Shown here in pieces: positions 40,292 through 50,039 of a stretch of DNA of 64,000 nucleotides; the stretch's first letter is position 1; each line of letters begins with the position of its first letter. The stretch lies in NCBI GenBank assembly GCA_947629335.1, contig CANRDI010000009.1, positions 1 through 64,000 of the forward strand. Direction: 5' to 3'. A model generated the notes under the pieces. The model saw nothing but the letters and a program-made list of their open reading frames with translations, made no database searches and was not told the origin of the DNA. A program made the position numbers and the translations under genes. Source of the DNA: an uncultured Clostridia bacterium. GTDB lineage: Bacteria > Bacillota > Clostridia > Oscillospirales > Ruminococcaceae.

Positions 40292-42550
40292 ATGACAGAA
40301 AAAGCAAAAAAATTATTCGATATGGGGAAAGCGCTCCCATGGAGGGAGATTATAACTCAAAGGGCAGTCTGGATAATTGCCGGAACGGCGCTTGAACTTG
40401 GGGCGTCGGACTTTTCGGCAGCTCCTGCGGCTTCGGCGCTTTTGGCGGGAGTTTCGGGGAAAAAAATGTGGTATGTCTTGGCGGGAGGCGTCTTTGGCGC
40501 GCTTCTTCACGGATTTCCCACCGCCCTCACAAGTATCGCGGCAATGGCTATCGTCTTAGCGGCAAGAATGATACCCGACCTTAACAATATCTTTCTGCGA
40601 ACAGCAGAACGCTCCGCCGCAGCCGCAGGCGCCTGCTTTTTTTCACGCATTGCCGAGGCGGAACATACTACCGACTTTATGACAATGCTGACGGCGGCTC
40701 TTTGCTCAGGAGTATTCGCCGCGTGTTTCGTACTTATCGAAAACCTTGCGCGGAAAAAGGGGCTTGTGCCGTCCGACGGCAATATGCGCGTGCTTTTCGG
40801 AACGATCTGCGCTTTCGGAGCTTTGTCCCTCGGCGCGCTCGATTATCCGCTTTTGAACGTGGGACGGCTTGTATTTGGGGCAGTCTTTCTGTGTGTTCTT
40901 GCAAACAAAGGCATTTCATGGGCGTTTATTTTCGGCGTTCCGTCAATATTCGGACTTTGCGCGGCAAATTATGAAATGGGCGCAGGCGCGGCAGGATTTG
41001 CCTTTGCGGGCATTTTGAGCGGCGCGTTTATCAAACAAGGAAAGATCGCGCGCGCGGCGGGATTTGTGTTTTTCGCAGCAGCGGGAACTCTCGTTTCAGG
41101 CGCTGATGAAAGCTCATTCAGGATACTGACCGAAGCGGTCATTGCCGGCACGGCTTATGTATTTTTGCCGATAAGCGCGAGCAGAGGCTTTTCGGACATT
41201 TCCGACAGCGGCGCGGCTATGCTTTTGAGCGAAAGGCTGAACTTTGCGGCGGACGCTTTGGCGGGAGTAGGTTCGGGAATAACTGCCGCCGCAGAAACCC
41301 TTTCGGGAAAATACAGCCTTTCTCCCGAAAAAATAGCGGAAAAAGCCGCAGACAGGGTATGCCGTTCATGTCCGAAAAGTATGCGGTGTTGGGGGAAATA
41401 TTACGAGCTTTTCAGAGGAGAATTTGAAAGGCTTACAGAACAGCTTCGGACAGGCGAGGCGCTTAATGAAAACTCGATGAAAGGCGAATGTGCAAAAATA
41501 TGCCTGAATAAAAGCGGCGTTTCACAGGCAATAACCTCGGAATATTCGCGCTATCTTTCCGCCGCACGCGACGAGCGCAGAATAAGCGAAATGAGAAAGA
41601 TATATACCGACCGTCTTATGAGTACCGAGCAGATTTTGAGAGATCTCAGCAAAAGCGACATCTCCGACATTTCCGATAAAGCCGCGGAAAAACGCGCCGA
41701 AAATCTTCTGAAAGACACGGGCGTAAAAAAGCCGCGCGCATTCGTAAGCGTCGGGGCAAACCGTCTGCATTTCGAGGCATACGGCGAAACAGAGCCTATG
41801 GTGGATAAAGAATATCTCGGAACGCTTTTGGAAAGAACGCTCGGACGGGAGATCGACGTTCCGGAAATTTCGGGAGGCGGAAAACTTTTTCGTATAACCA
41901 CAAACGGCGTTTCAAAGTATTCCGCAAAACTCGGCGTGTATCAGCTTCCAAAAGGTCAAAACACTGTATGCGGGGACTGTTATGAAAGTTTCACCGACGC
42001 CGACGGAATCTTTTATGTCATACTTTCCGACGGAATGGGTACGGGCGCTCGTGCAAGAGTGGATTCGGCAATGGTATGCTCTGTTTGCGCAAAGCTGATA
42101 AAAAGCGGTATCTCGCTTTCGTCCGCCCTCGAAACAGTAAACACCGTAATGCTGATAAAAAGCGCAGACGAGAGCTTTGCGACCCTTGATATATGCCGCA
42201 TAGACCTCAACAGCGGCGAGGGTGCAGTCTATAAAGCAGGCGCGGCGGCTACATATATAAAATCCTCCGACAGACTTATACGCGCGGCTCTTAATTCCGC
42301 GCCCGCAGGCACGGGAGGAAAGATAAGCGTTCCCGCACAAAGGTTCAGAGTTTCCGCGGGAGATATTATAATTATGATAACAGACGGCGCGGTGCTTGAC
42401 GAGCGCTGGCTCGCGCGCGAGCTTTCCGCGCCCGCCGAGCCTAAAGCTCTCTCCGAGCGCATAGCAAAAGCTGCACGCGCCGCCGACAACGGAAAAAACG
42501 ACGACATAAGCGTAGTCGCTGTCTGCGTCGGAGAAGGCGCGGCAAATTAG
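40292..42550 (+). CDS. spoIIE: stage II sporulation protein E
   Basis: Membrane-bound PP2C-type phosphatase that dephosphorylates SpoIIAA in the forespore and so activates sigma F. The 752 residues hold about ten hydrophobic segments in residues ~20-300, a helical regulatory region (~300-520, ELFRGEFERLTEQL), and the PP2C domain with metal-binding aspartates in VILSDGMGTG near 590 and NDDISVV near 735. ATG 40292 follows AAAGGACG. The gene shows the organism belongs to a sporulating lineage. A clear Spo0A box was not found upstream. Confidence 0.93.
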   Translation: MTEKAKKLFDMGKALPWREIITQRAVWIIAGTALELGASDFSAAPAASALLAGVSGKKMWYVLAGGVFGALLHGFPTALTSIAAMAIVLAARMIPDLNNIFLRTAERSAAAAGACFFSRIAEAEHTTDFMTMLTAALCSGVFAACFVLIENLARKKGLVPSDGNMRVLFGTICAFGALSLGALDYPLLNVGRLVFGAVFLCVLANKGISWAFIFGVPSIFGLCAANYEMGAGAAGFAFAGILSGAFIKQGKIARAAGFVFFAAAGTLVSGADESSFRILTEAVIAGTAYVFLPISASRGFSDISDSGAAMLLSERLNFAADALAGVGSGITAAAETLSGKYSLSPEKIAEKAADRVCRSCPKSMRCWGKYYELFRGEFERLTEQLRTGEALNENSMKGECAKICLNKSGVSQAITSEYSRYLSAARDERRISEMRKIYTDRLMSTEQILRDLSKSDISDISDKAAEKRAENLLKDTGVKKPRAFVSVGANRLHFEAYGETEPMVDKEYLGTLLERTLGREIDVPEISGGGKLFRITTNGVSKYSAKLGVYQLPKGQNTVCGDCYESFTDADGIFYVILSDGMGTGARARVDSAMVCSVCAKLIKSGISLSSALETVNTVMLIKSADESFATLDICRIDLNSGEGAVYKAGAAATYIKSSDRLIRAALNSAPAGTGGKISVPAQRFRVSAGDIIIMITDGAVLDERWLARELSAPAEPKALSERIAKAARAADNGKNDDISVVAVCVGEGAAN

Positions 42551-42552
42551 TG

Positions 42553-42758
42553 TATAGTGGATAGTAAACAGTGTAGGTATTCGCCTGCGGCGGATAAAAT
42601 TTGATTGTTTTCAAACTGAAAGGCTTTTTATCAGATTGTTTTGAAATTGGAACGCATAGGCTTGAACCCGTGTGAGTTCAAGCCTAACTCTATTCACTTA
42701 AAAACTAGCAAATAATTTCTGAGTTAGCAGATACCACAACTGTTTACTATCCACTATA
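42553..42758. mobile_element. 206-bp MITE-like element with 20-bp perfect terminal inverted repeats
   Basis: TATAGTGGATAGTAAACAGT at 42553-42572 is exactly inverted at 42739-42758. The element begins 2 bp after the spoIIE stop. Inside is a strong hairpin AGGCTTGAAC/GTTCAAGCCT (42658-42685) that may end spoIIE transcripts, and no ORF. Its size, ends and lack of coding fit a non-autonomous transposable element; no parent transposase is in the window. Confidence 0.65.
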
Positions 42759-42924
42759 AACTGTCCGCTGACATTCCGCCTCTGTGTGTGAAATAACAGG
42801 GGCTTTGATTTGGAATAAATGCGATAAATGCTTTGAACTATATGCTTTTGTTGGAAATTATTGTCGGAACTGCACAAATTCACGGGTCAAAAATATCAAA
42901 AATCGTAGAATATTTACAAAACCC

Positions 42925-42953
42925 TTGAAAAATAAGGCTCGTTGTGATAGAAT
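42925..42953 (+). promoter_or_regulatory. sigma-A promoter of the glg operon
   Basis: TTGAAA (42925-42930), 17-bp spacer, TAGAAT (42948-42953), about 85 bp before glgB. Confidence 0.65.
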
Positions 42954-43039
42954 ATTTATGAGGATAAAAATTGCGGTTTTATGCGCTTTTACAGTTTTGC
43001 ATATACCACAGATAATTTATGAAATGGGGAGGGCTTTTT

Positions 43040-45037
43040 ATGGCAGGAAATGTCACAGATGAATATGAAATTCCGCTGTATTTGTTCCATAGGGGAGAAA
43101 ACGCTCACGCTTATGAATTCTTCGGCTCACATAAAATAACCGAAAACGGGTGCGAAGGCGTTGTGTTCAGATGTTGGGCGCCTCACGCGAAATCGGTTTC
43201 GGTCGTAGGAGATTTTAACCACTGGGACAGAGGCAAAAACCCTATGCATAAGGTCGTAGACGCGCAAAGCGAAGTCTGGGAGCTTTTTATCGAGGGCATT
43301 AAAACCTTTGACAACTATAAATACAGTGTAGAAAGTCCCGACGGACTTATAAAGCTCAAAGCCGACCCTTACGGCTATCATATGGAACTCAGACCTAACA
43401 CCGCGACAAAGTTTTTCGATATAGACGGATATAAATGGGGCGACGCAAAATACATCGAAAAAGTTTCAAAAACAAATGTTTATGACAGCCCGATAAATAT
43501 TTACGAGGTGAATGTCGGCTCATGGAAGAAAAACGGCTCGAATTATCTGAGCTATTCCATGCTCGCCGAAGAACTGATACCGTATATAAAAGAAATGGGC
43601 TATACCCATATTGAGCTTATGCCTATAGCCGAGTATCCGTTTGACGGGTCGTGGGGGTATCAGCAGATAGGTTATTTTGCGCCGACGTCAAGATTTGGCA
43701 CGCCGTTTGACTTTATGAATTTCGTCGATAAATGCCATCAGGCAGGAATAGGCGTTATACTCGACTGGGTTCCGGGGCATTTCCCCAAAGACGCGGCGGG
43801 ACTTTACGAATGGGACGGCGAGAGCTGTTATGAGGACGTTGACCCTCTGAGAAGAGAACATAAAGCGTGGGGTACGCACATATTCAACTGGGGTCTGGCG
43901 GAAGTACAGTCGTTTCTCGTTTCAAACGCGAACTATTGGATAGAAAAATATCACATAGACGGTCTGAGAGTAGACGCGGTTGCGTCTATGCTCTACCTCG
44001 ACTATGACAGGCGCGACGGCGAATGGCGTCCGAACGAAAAGGGCGGAAAGGAAAACCTACAGGCAATTGCGTTTTTGCAAAAACTGAACGCCGCAATGTT
44101 CAAGGAACATCCGAACATTCTGATGATTGCCGAAGAATCCACGGCATGGCCCATGGTGACAAAGCCCGCAGACATCGGCGGCTTAGGCTTCAACTTTAAG
44201 TGGAACATGGGCTGGATGAATGATATGCTCAGGTATATGAGCATGGATCCCCTCGGCAGACCGTATAATCAGAACCTTGTTACATTCTCATTTTATTATG
44301 CGTTTTCCGAAAACTTTATCCTGCCGATAAGCCATGACGAGGTTGTTTACGGAAAATGCTCGATGCTCGACAAAATGGGCGGTCCGAGAGAATACCGTTT
44401 CCACTCAATGAGAACGTTTTTGGGATATATGATGGCGCACCCCGGAAAGAAGCTCATGTTTATGGGACAGGAGTTCGCACAGTACAAAGAATGGAATTTC
44501 CAGGAACAGCTTGACTGGGAAGTGCTTGAGTTTGAGCCGCACAGAAAGTATTATGAGTATGTAAAGGCAATAAACAAGCTCTATAAAGAAACGCCCGCGC
44601 TTTGGGAATGCGATACGAGCTGGGAGGGCTTCCACTGGATCTCCGCAGAGGACAACACCAACAGCGTCATAGCTTTCAGACGTATCTCAAAAAGCAAGGA
44701 TGAGGTAATAGTTGTCTGCAATTTCCAGCCTGTACGCCACGAGGTATACGAGATAGGCGTTCCGTTCTACGCGGATTATGAAGAGTTCTTTAACTCCGAC
44801 AGCGTGAAATTTGGCGGGAGCGGTATTACAAATAAGACCGTAACGGCAAAATGCGAGCCTATGCACGGCGAACAATACCGTATATCGCTCGACGTTCCGC
44901 CTATGTCCGTAATGTATTTCAGACCGAAGAATATCCGCGAGCCGAAACCGCTGACAGAGATAGAAACTCTTGCAAGCGAAAGCGGAGCTTCAGATACAAG
45001 CCGCGCTAAGGGGAAAACCGGCGCAGACATCAAATAA
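43040..45037 (+). CDS. glgB: 1,4-alpha-glucan branching enzyme
   Basis: Introduces alpha-1,6 branches into glycogen (GH13). The 665 residues comprise an N-terminal CBM48 domain (VFRCWAPHAKSVSVVGDFN near 40), a TIM barrel and a C-terminal all-beta domain. Catalytic residues lie in GLRVDAVASML (nucleophile Asp) and MIAEESTAWP (acid/base Glu), with ISHDEVVYGK completing the site. ATG 43040 follows GGGGAGGG. A charged tail of ~35 residues after the last beta domain looks unstructured. First gene of glgB-glgC-glgD. Confidence 0.96.
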   Translation: MAGNVTDEYEIPLYLFHRGENAHAYEFFGSHKITENGCEGVVFRCWAPHAKSVSVVGDFNHWDRGKNPMHKVVDAQSEVWELFIEGIKTFDNYKYSVESPDGLIKLKADPYGYHMELRPNTATKFFDIDGYKWGDAKYIEKVSKTNVYDSPINIYEVNVGSWKKNGSNYLSYSMLAEELIPYIKEMGYTHIELMPIAEYPFDGSWGYQQIGYFAPTSRFGTPFDFMNFVDKCHQAGIGVILDWVPGHFPKDAAGLYEWDGESCYEDVDPLRREHKAWGTHIFNWGLAEVQSFLVSNANYWIEKYHIDGLRVDAVASMLYLDYDRRDGEWRPNEKGGKENLQAIAFLQKLNAAMFKEHPNILMIAEESTAWPMVTKPADIGGLGFNFKWNMGWMNDMLRYMSMDPLGRPYNQNLVTFSFYYAFSENFILPISHDEVVYGKCSMLDKMGGPREYRFHSMRTFLGYMMAHPGKKLMFMGQEFAQYKEWNFQEQLDWEVLEFEPHRKYYEYVKAINKLYKETPALWECDTSWEGFHWISAEDNTNSVIAFRRISKSKDEVIVVCNFQPVRHEVYEIGVPFYADYEEFFNSDSVKFGGSGITNKTVTAKCEPMHGEQYRISLDVPPMSVMYFRPKNIREPKPLTEIETLASESGASDTSRAKGKTGADIK

Positions 45038-45067
45038 AACAACAAAAAATCAACAGGAGGAATGTTT

Positions 45068-46273
45068 ATGAACCACATTAAAAAAGAATGTGTCGCTATG
45101 CTTTTAGCAGGCGGACAAGGCAGCCGCCTTTACGCTTTGACGCAGGATATGGCAAAACCCGCCGTGCCTTATGGCGGCAAGTACAGGATTATCGACTTTC
45201 CGCTTTCAAACTGTGTAAATTCGGGCATTGATACCGTCGGAGTTCTTACTCAGTATCAGCCGCTCGTTCTTAATGAGTATATCGGAAACGGTCAGCCGTG
45301 GGGACTGGACAGAGCGCACGGGGGAGTTCATGTTCTTCCGCCGTATGAGACTGCTTCGGGAAAGGCTTGGTATTCGGGTACGGCAAACGCCATTTACCAG
45401 AACATAGGATTTGTAGACCGTTATGACCCCGACTATGTAGTAATTCTTTCGGGCGACCATATTTATAAAATGGACTACGCGAAAATGGTTGACTTCCATA
45501 AAGAACATAACGCCGACGCAACTATCGCGGTGCTTGAAGTGCCGTGGGAAGAAGCTCCGCGCTTCGGAATTATGACGGCGGACGCCGACGGAACAATAAC
45601 CGAGTTTGCCGAAAAACCCAAAGAGCCGAAGTCAAACCTTGCGTCTATGGGTATCTATGTGTTCTCGTGGCAGAAACTTCGCAAATACCTTATAGAAAAC
45701 GAACAGGACGAAACCGCTACAAAGGACTTCGGCAAGAACATAATCCCCGCAATGCTCGGCAATAACGAGAAAATGGTAGCGTATCACTTCGACGGCTACT
45801 GGAAAGACGTCGGAACGATCGACAGCCTTTGGGAAGCGAATATGGACGTTCTTGACCCGAACGTTCCGCTCGACCTTCTTGACGACAGCTGGAAGATATA
45901 TTCGAGAAACCCCGTTATGCCGCCGCATTTCGCAGGCCCGCAGAGCCGCATAGAAAACTCTATGATAGCAGAGGGCTGTGAGGTAAACGGAATGATAGAC
46001 TTCTCCGTTCTTTTCGCGGGAGTTACCGTAGAAGAGGGCGCGATAGTCCGCGACAGTATAGTAATGCCGAATACAGTCATCAAAAAAGGCGCGGTCATTG
46101 AATACGCCATTGTTGGCGAAAACTGTATAATCGGCGAAGAAGCACATATCGGCGAACGTCCCGAACTTATCGAAAACAAGGACGAATGGGGCGTAGCCGT
46201 TATCGGACACAACGTAAAAGTCTCCGATAAGGCTGTAGCGCCGCCCAAGGCTATGATTTCTAAGGATATATGA
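45068..46273 (+). CDS. glgC: glucose-1-phosphate adenylyltransferase, catalytic subunit
   Basis: Makes ADP-glucose from ATP and glucose 1-phosphate for glycogen synthesis. The 401-residue protein has the nucleotide loop [12 protein letters not shown] (residues 13-24), the catalytic [12 protein letters not shown] near 130 and a left-handed beta-helix C-terminus with hexapeptide repeats. ATG 45068 sits seven bases after AGGAGG; ATG 45062 is too close to that site. It lies 30 bp after glgB and 22 bp before glgD. Confidence 0.96.
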   Translation: MNHIKKECVAMLLAGGQGSRLYALTQDMAKPAVPYGGKYRIIDFPLSNCVNSGIDTVGVLTQYQPLVLNEYIGNGQPWGLDRAHGGVHVLPPYETASGKAWYSGTANAIYQNIGFVDRYDPDYVVILSGDHIYKMDYAKMVDFHKEHNADATIAVLEVPWEEAPRFGIMTADADGTITEFAEKPKEPKSNLASMGIYVFSWQKLRKYLIENEQDETATKDFGKNIIPAMLGNNEKMVAYHFDGYWKDVGTIDSLWEANMDVLDPNVPLDLLDDSWKIYSRNPVMPPHFAGPQSRIENSMIAEGCEVNGMIDFSVLFAGVTVEEGAIVRDSIVMPNTVIKKGAVIEYAIVGENCIIGEEAHIGERPELIENKDEWGVAVIGHNVKVSDKAVAPPKAMISKDI

Positions 46274-46295
46274 GATAGGAAAGGAAGTTTTTGAT

Positions 46296-47420
46296 ATGGC
46301 AAGTATGGCTAATGTTTTAGGGCTTATTTTCGCTAATATGCACGAACAGCTTCTTCCCGAACTTACAAAGACGAGAGCTATGGCGAGCGTTCCGTTCGGG
46401 TGCAAATACCGTCTGGTAGACTTTCCGCTTTCAAGTATGGTAAATTCGGGAATTACTCAGGTCGGAATTATTACAAAACAGAATTATTATTCGCTTATGA
46501 CTCACCTCGGAATGGGTTCTGAGTGGGATCTTGCGAGAAAGAACGGCGGACTTCATATTCTCCCGCCTTACGGGCGCGAGGGTACGGGTATTTACCGCGG
46601 CAGACTCGAAGCGCTCGCAGGCGCGCTTCAGTTCATAAACGAAAGCAACGCGGACTATGTTGTTATGACAGACGCAAACGTTGTCGCAAATATAGATCTG
46701 AGACCTATCGTAGATTTTCATGAGAAAAACGACGCCGACATCACCTGCGTTTACGGAAACGTCGTATATCCCGTTGAGCGCGCGCAGGCACAGACAGTTA
46801 TAGAAGTAGACGGAAACAACACCGTTTACGACGTTCTCGCAAGACCGACAATGAGCGGAGAGATGAATGTTTTGATGAACATTTATGTTATGAAGAGAAC
46901 GTTCCTCGAAGAGCTGATAAGAGAGAGCGAATGCAGAAGCCTTTACAGCTTTGAAACAGATATTCTCCAGCATAAGCTGAAAGATTATAAGGTAATGGGC
47001 TATAAATATGACCGTTATTTCGAGATAATCGACAGTATGAAAACATACTACAAAGCGACAATGGATATGATGAACAGAACTGTTTCAAAAGAGGTATTTG
47101 CTCTCGCAACACCTATCTACACGAAAGTTCATGATGTTGCTCCCGCGAAGTACGGCATTGACTGCTCTGTAAAAAGCTCAATCATCGCCGACGGCTGCAT
47201 AATTGACGGTGTAGTAGAAAACAGCGTGCTGTTCAGAGGCGTAAAGATAGGAAAAGGCGCTGTCGTTAAGAACAGTATAGTTATGGCGGGTACGGTCATT
47301 GAAGAAAAGGCTTCGTTCATTGACGCTGTTGCGGACAAGAACGTAACTGTCACAAAGAACAGAGTTATTACCGGCTCGGCGGACTTCCCTGTTTACATTA
47401 ATAAGGGCGGAGTTGTCTGA
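46296..47420 (+). CDS. glgD: GlgD, non-catalytic paralogue of GlgC
   Basis: A 374-residue partner of GlgC. It keeps the fold (PFGCKYRLVDFPLSSMVNSG near 32) but lacks the glycine-rich nucleotide loop and has TDANVVANIDL where GlgC has [10 protein letters not shown], so it is likely regulatory and acts in a GlgC/GlgD heterotetramer, as known for Firmicutes. The C-terminal beta-helix (SIIADGCIIDGVVENSVLFRG pattern) is intact. ATG 46296 follows AAAGGAAG at slightly long spacing. A terminator follows at 47483. Confidence 0.93.
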   Translation: MASMANVLGLIFANMHEQLLPELTKTRAMASVPFGCKYRLVDFPLSSMVNSGITQVGIITKQNYYSLMTHLGMGSEWDLARKNGGLHILPPYGREGTGIYRGRLEALAGALQFINESNADYVVMTDANVVANIDLRPIVDFHEKNDADITCVYGNVVYPVERAQAQTVIEVDGNNTVYDVLARPTMSGEMNVLMNIYVMKRTFLEELIRESECRSLYSFETDILQHKLKDYKVMGYKYDRYFEIIDSMKTYYKATMDMMNRTVSKEVFALATPIYTKVHDVAPAKYGIDCSVKSSIIADGCIIDGVVENSVLFRGVKIGKGAVVKNSIVMAGTVIEEKASFIDAVADKNVTVTKNRVITGSADFPVYINKGGVV

Positions 47421-47482
47421 GAGTTTTCGGTACATAATCGACGTGAAAAACGACGTAAGATTTGCTGATAAATAAAAATGAG

Positions 47483-47514
47483 AGCGAGGGAGCAAAAATT
47501 CCCTCGCTTTTATT
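47483..47514 (+). terminator. terminator of the glg operon
   Basis: AGCGAGGGA (47483-47491) pairs with TCCCTCGCT (47500-47508), followed by TTTATT. Confidence 0.85.
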
Positions 47515-47650
47515 GTAGGAAACAGCATCCGTTTCAGCGGCATGACCCCCGCGGCAGTTAAAATTTCATCAAACGCTAAAGTTTTGAAAAAATTAAACGA
47601 TAATATATAAAAGCTATTCTATTTAAAAAATTTTTCGGAGGTCGGTGAAA

Positions 47651-47932
47651 ATGGCATATCACAATATTCCGTCCATAAACAGGCTTATGATGCGAAAAGC
47701 AAAAAAATTTGCCGAGCTGGAATTATTGGAAAAACAACTAAACGGCGGCAAGGGGAAAGACCCTAAGAAGTCAGATTTCTACCGTTATGTTACCGAGAGC
47801 GGAGTAAGAAGAAATTCTCCTTTTGAACGCTATGACGCGCTTCAAGACCTTTATCGGGATATGTTTTCCGACCCATTCGACGACGACAAAGACGACAAAA
47901 ACAGCCTGTTTGACTTTTTGATTATGTTCTGA
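47651..47932 (+). CDS. small charged protein, unknown
   Basis: A 93-residue soluble protein I do not recognise. The N-terminal half is basic and helical (MRKAKKFAELELLEKQLNGG), the middle holds DFYRYVTESGVRR, and the end is very acidic (DPFDDDKDDKNSLFDF). No motif, signal or membrane segment is seen. ATG 47651 has GGAGGTCGG upstream; a GTG two codons earlier is possible. It stands between the glg terminator and the convergent comFB gene, with a 9-bp stem ATCTCCCGC/GCGGGAGAT at 47982-48010 after it. Confidence 0.65.
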   Translation: MAYHNIPSINRLMMRKAKKFAELELLEKQLNGGKGKDPKKSDFYRYVTESGVRRNSPFERYDALQDLYRDMFSDPFDDDKDDKNSLFDFLIMF

Positions 47933-47981
47933 AAAGATATTGCTGTCGATAAAGCCTGTTATTTGGGTTTTATACAAACTG

Positions 47982-48010
47982 AAATCTCCCGCTTATTTAA
48001 CAGCGGGAGA
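47982..48010. terminator. hairpin between convergent genes
   Basis: ATCTCCCGC (47982-47990) pairs with GCGGGAGAT (48001-48009). The tails are CTTAATATATTT on plus and TTCAG on minus, so it is a weak terminator at best, shared by the genes ending at 47932 and 48102. Confidence 0.5.
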
Positions 48011-48101
48011 TCTTAATATATTTACTGTAGTATTTACACATAAGCCGTCAGTTTTACAGAGAACGGTTTTATTGCTGTCTTACAACTATGTAAAAACAAA
48101 A

Positions 48102-48380
48102 CTACTTTATCTGAGGAGCGTCATGCGCGGGTCTCGTCGCAACACAGTCGATAGCTGTAGACACAGCAACATTTATATCAACCATAAGCTGGCGCTTAGC
48201 TGCGTCAAGTTTTGAGAAAAGCTCGCCGTTATGAGAACTGACATATTTAGCGGGGAGTTTATTTAATGCAATAGCTTTCATGTCCTCAAGGCATTTCTCG
48301 CATTTACAGCAATCCTCGTTTTTAAGCATTTCTTCAAGCTTTTCGTCTACAATTCTTTCCATTACATTGACAAGTGCCAT
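48102..48380 (-). CDS. comFB: late competence protein ComFB family
   Basis: A 92-residue protein of the ComFB family, widespread in Firmicutes; cyanobacterial homologues bind cyclic di-nucleotides, but the role here is unknown. The signature LVNVMERIVDEKLEEML is followed by CCKCEKCLEDMKAIALNKLP, with four cysteines (residues 24, 25, 27 and 30) that suggest a metal site. ATG 48380 follows GGAGGAAGC. A perfect promoter lies at 48454-48482. No other competence genes flank it. Confidence 0.88.
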   Translation of the reverse strand: MALVNVMERIVDEKLEEMLKNEDCCKCEKCLEDMKAIALNKLPAKYVSSHNGELFSKLDAAKRQLMVDINVAVSTAIDCVATRPAHDAPQIK

Positions 48381-48453
48381 AATGCTTCCTCCGAATGTTT
48401 CATCCGCACAAAATTCAGTTTAATTCTACAAAAGACGAATTTCCACCATAACT

Positions 48454-48482
48454 ATTATACAACTCTTTGTTTAATTTGTCAA
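48454..48482 (-). promoter_or_regulatory. sigma-A promoter of comFB
   Basis: Minus strand TTGACA (48482-48477), 17-bp spacer, TATAAT (48459-48454): perfect consensus. Confidence 0.85.
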
Positions 48483-48574
48483 TAGTTTTTGTATTTTTTG
48501 TTTAAATTAAGGAAACTTGTCATAATTGTCCCGAAAAATTAATATGAATTAACAAAACGACAGGAGGGAAATAT

Positions 48575-49603
48575 ATGAGATCAATCACATTTAACAAACA
48601 TCAGGTCAAACGCTTTGCGGCAATAGCAGCGGCTGTCGCGGCGGCGGCAGCGGTAGGAATAACTGCTGCGGTAACTTCTGTAGGAACTAAAGCACAACAG
48701 CGGCTCGTGCCGATCTACAGCGTTGACCGAAACGACAACAAGATCGCCATAACATTTGACGTGGCATGGGAAAACTCGAATACCGACGAGCTTTTGGAGA
48801 TGCTCGAAGAATACGACGCGAAAGCTACGTTTTTTGTAACGGGGGACTTCTGCGACAGACATCCCGAAGACGTCACAAAGTTTTCCGAGGCGGGACATGA
48901 AATAGGAAATCATTCCGACGCGCACCCGCACGTTGCACAAATCGGTGTGAACGACCTTATAAACGATACGCGCGAATGTTCGAGGAAAATAAAAATGCTT
49001 ACGGGAAAAGAGCCCACGCTCTACCGCGCGCCCTACGGCGAATACAGCGACAATATGCTTACAACTATCGACGGTATGGGTCTTAAAACAATTCAATGGG
49101 ATACAGACAGCATAGACTGGGATAAATCGACTACGGCAGAGGATATAGAAAAGCGCATAATGAAAAATACGAAATCGGGGTCGATACTTCTGTTCCATAA
49201 CGACCTTGAGAATACGACAAAGGCGCTTCCGTCCATATTAAATCAGCTCAAGAAAAGCGGATATGAATTTGTTTGCGTAAGCGATCTGATTTACCCCGAC
49301 AATTATACTATTGACGCAAACGGCGTACAAAAATCTGTAAAAGCAAGCATAATTTCCGACGAAGAAATAGAGGCTGTACTTTCTCAATATTCCGCACAAA
49401 TCGAAGCTGCGGGAATAACTGACGAGGAAATAGCTCTTGCAGTATCGGCGATAAAGAGCGGCGATCTCAGCCGTCTTCCCGAAAAGCTGCGTCCTTTTGC
49501 TCAGCAGGTCATCAACAGCGTAGACAATCTGAGCGGAAGCACCTCGTCCGACAGCTCAGGCGGCGATAATTCTTCGGAAAGCTCTGATGATCCGCTGAAA
49601 TAA
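48575..49603 (+). CDS. PdaB-like polysaccharide deacetylase
   Basis: A 342-residue extracytoplasmic NodB-family deacetylase that probably acts on peptidoglycan amino sugars. Residues ~11-32 are a signal anchor rich in alanine. The NodB domain starts at IAITFDVAWENSNT near 66 (PdaB has the same non-DD form), with metal histidines in GNHSDAHPH near 113-121 and APYGEYSDN near 150. After residue ~235 there is a helical extension and a Ser/Asp-rich tail. PdaB acts in spore cortex formation, fitting spoIIE in this genome. ATG 48575 follows AGGAGGG. A second NodB gene is at the window end. Confidence 0.87.
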   Translation: MRSITFNKHQVKRFAAIAAAVAAAAAVGITAAVTSVGTKAQQRLVPIYSVDRNDNKIAITFDVAWENSNTDELLEMLEEYDAKATFFVTGDFCDRHPEDVTKFSEAGHEIGNHSDAHPHVAQIGVNDLINDTRECSRKIKMLTGKEPTLYRAPYGEYSDNMLTTIDGMGLKTIQWDTDSIDWDKSTTAEDIEKRIMKNTKSGSILLFHNDLENTTKALPSILNQLKKSGYEFVCVSDLIYPDNYTIDANGVQKSVKASIISDEEIEAVLSQYSAQIEAAGITDEEIALAVSAIKSGDLSRLPEKLRPFAQQVINSVDNLSGSTSSDSSGGDNSSESSDDPLK

Positions 49604-49683
49604 ATGAATTTTTGCTCATTCACCGAAATGTCCGAAGCATAAGGAAAATTTTCCGCTGAACAGGAAGATATGTTCCAAAACGA

Positions 49684-49795
49684 ACTTCGGCAAAATATGA
49701 GCATATGCCGAACAACAGTTTTTTGCATAAATACCGACAGGCAACCGTCTGTCGGGAAACAAGCCGCCCGAAGAAACTTTTTCGGGCGGCAATTT
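49684..49795 (+). other. three successive hairpins after the deacetylase gene
   Basis: TTCGGCA/TGCCGAA (49686-49712), CCGACAG/CTGTCGG (49736-49757) and a perfect 10-bp stem GCCGCCCGAA/TTCGGGCGGC (49770-49793). None is followed by a clear U-tract. They could be the 3' end of the deacetylase transcript or part of a separate structured RNA. No ORF with a good start lies here. Confidence 0.4.
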
Positions 49796-49945
49796 ATATA
49801 TCTTTCAAACGCCCGTATTGCGGCGGATATTTGCATAACTCCGCACTTATGTATAATTATGATACATCTGCGAATTTGCCTTGCTTTGAGAAAGATAGGC
49901 TTTGCTTGTATGAGCTTTGGACATATGTGAAAGGATAAACAATAA

Positions 49946-50000
49946 AGCTTCGGCTTTTCGGATAATGCTTCGGAAAGTCGGGGCTTTTCTTTTAAGGTCT
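49946..50000 (+). terminator. imperfect terminator before the ABC promoter
   Basis: AGCTTCGGCTTT pairs with AAAGTCGGGGCT through some G-T pairs and is followed by TTTTCTTTT. It closes off upstream transcripts just before the promoter at 50005. Confidence 0.6.
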
Positions 50001-50004
50001 TGTC

Positions 50005-50033
50005 TTGACAATTATAACATAATATGCTATAAT
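50005..50033 (+). promoter_or_regulatory. sigma-A promoter of the ABC-LRR operon
   Basis: TTGACA (50005-50010), 17-bp spacer, TATAAT (50028-50033): perfect consensus, 197 bp before the start codon. Confidence 0.85.
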
Positions 50034-50039
50034 AAAAAT

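Noticed and set aside
42784..43062. 92-codon ORF running into glgB
   Set aside because: No ribosome binding site, crosses the glg promoter and overlaps the well-supported glgB start.
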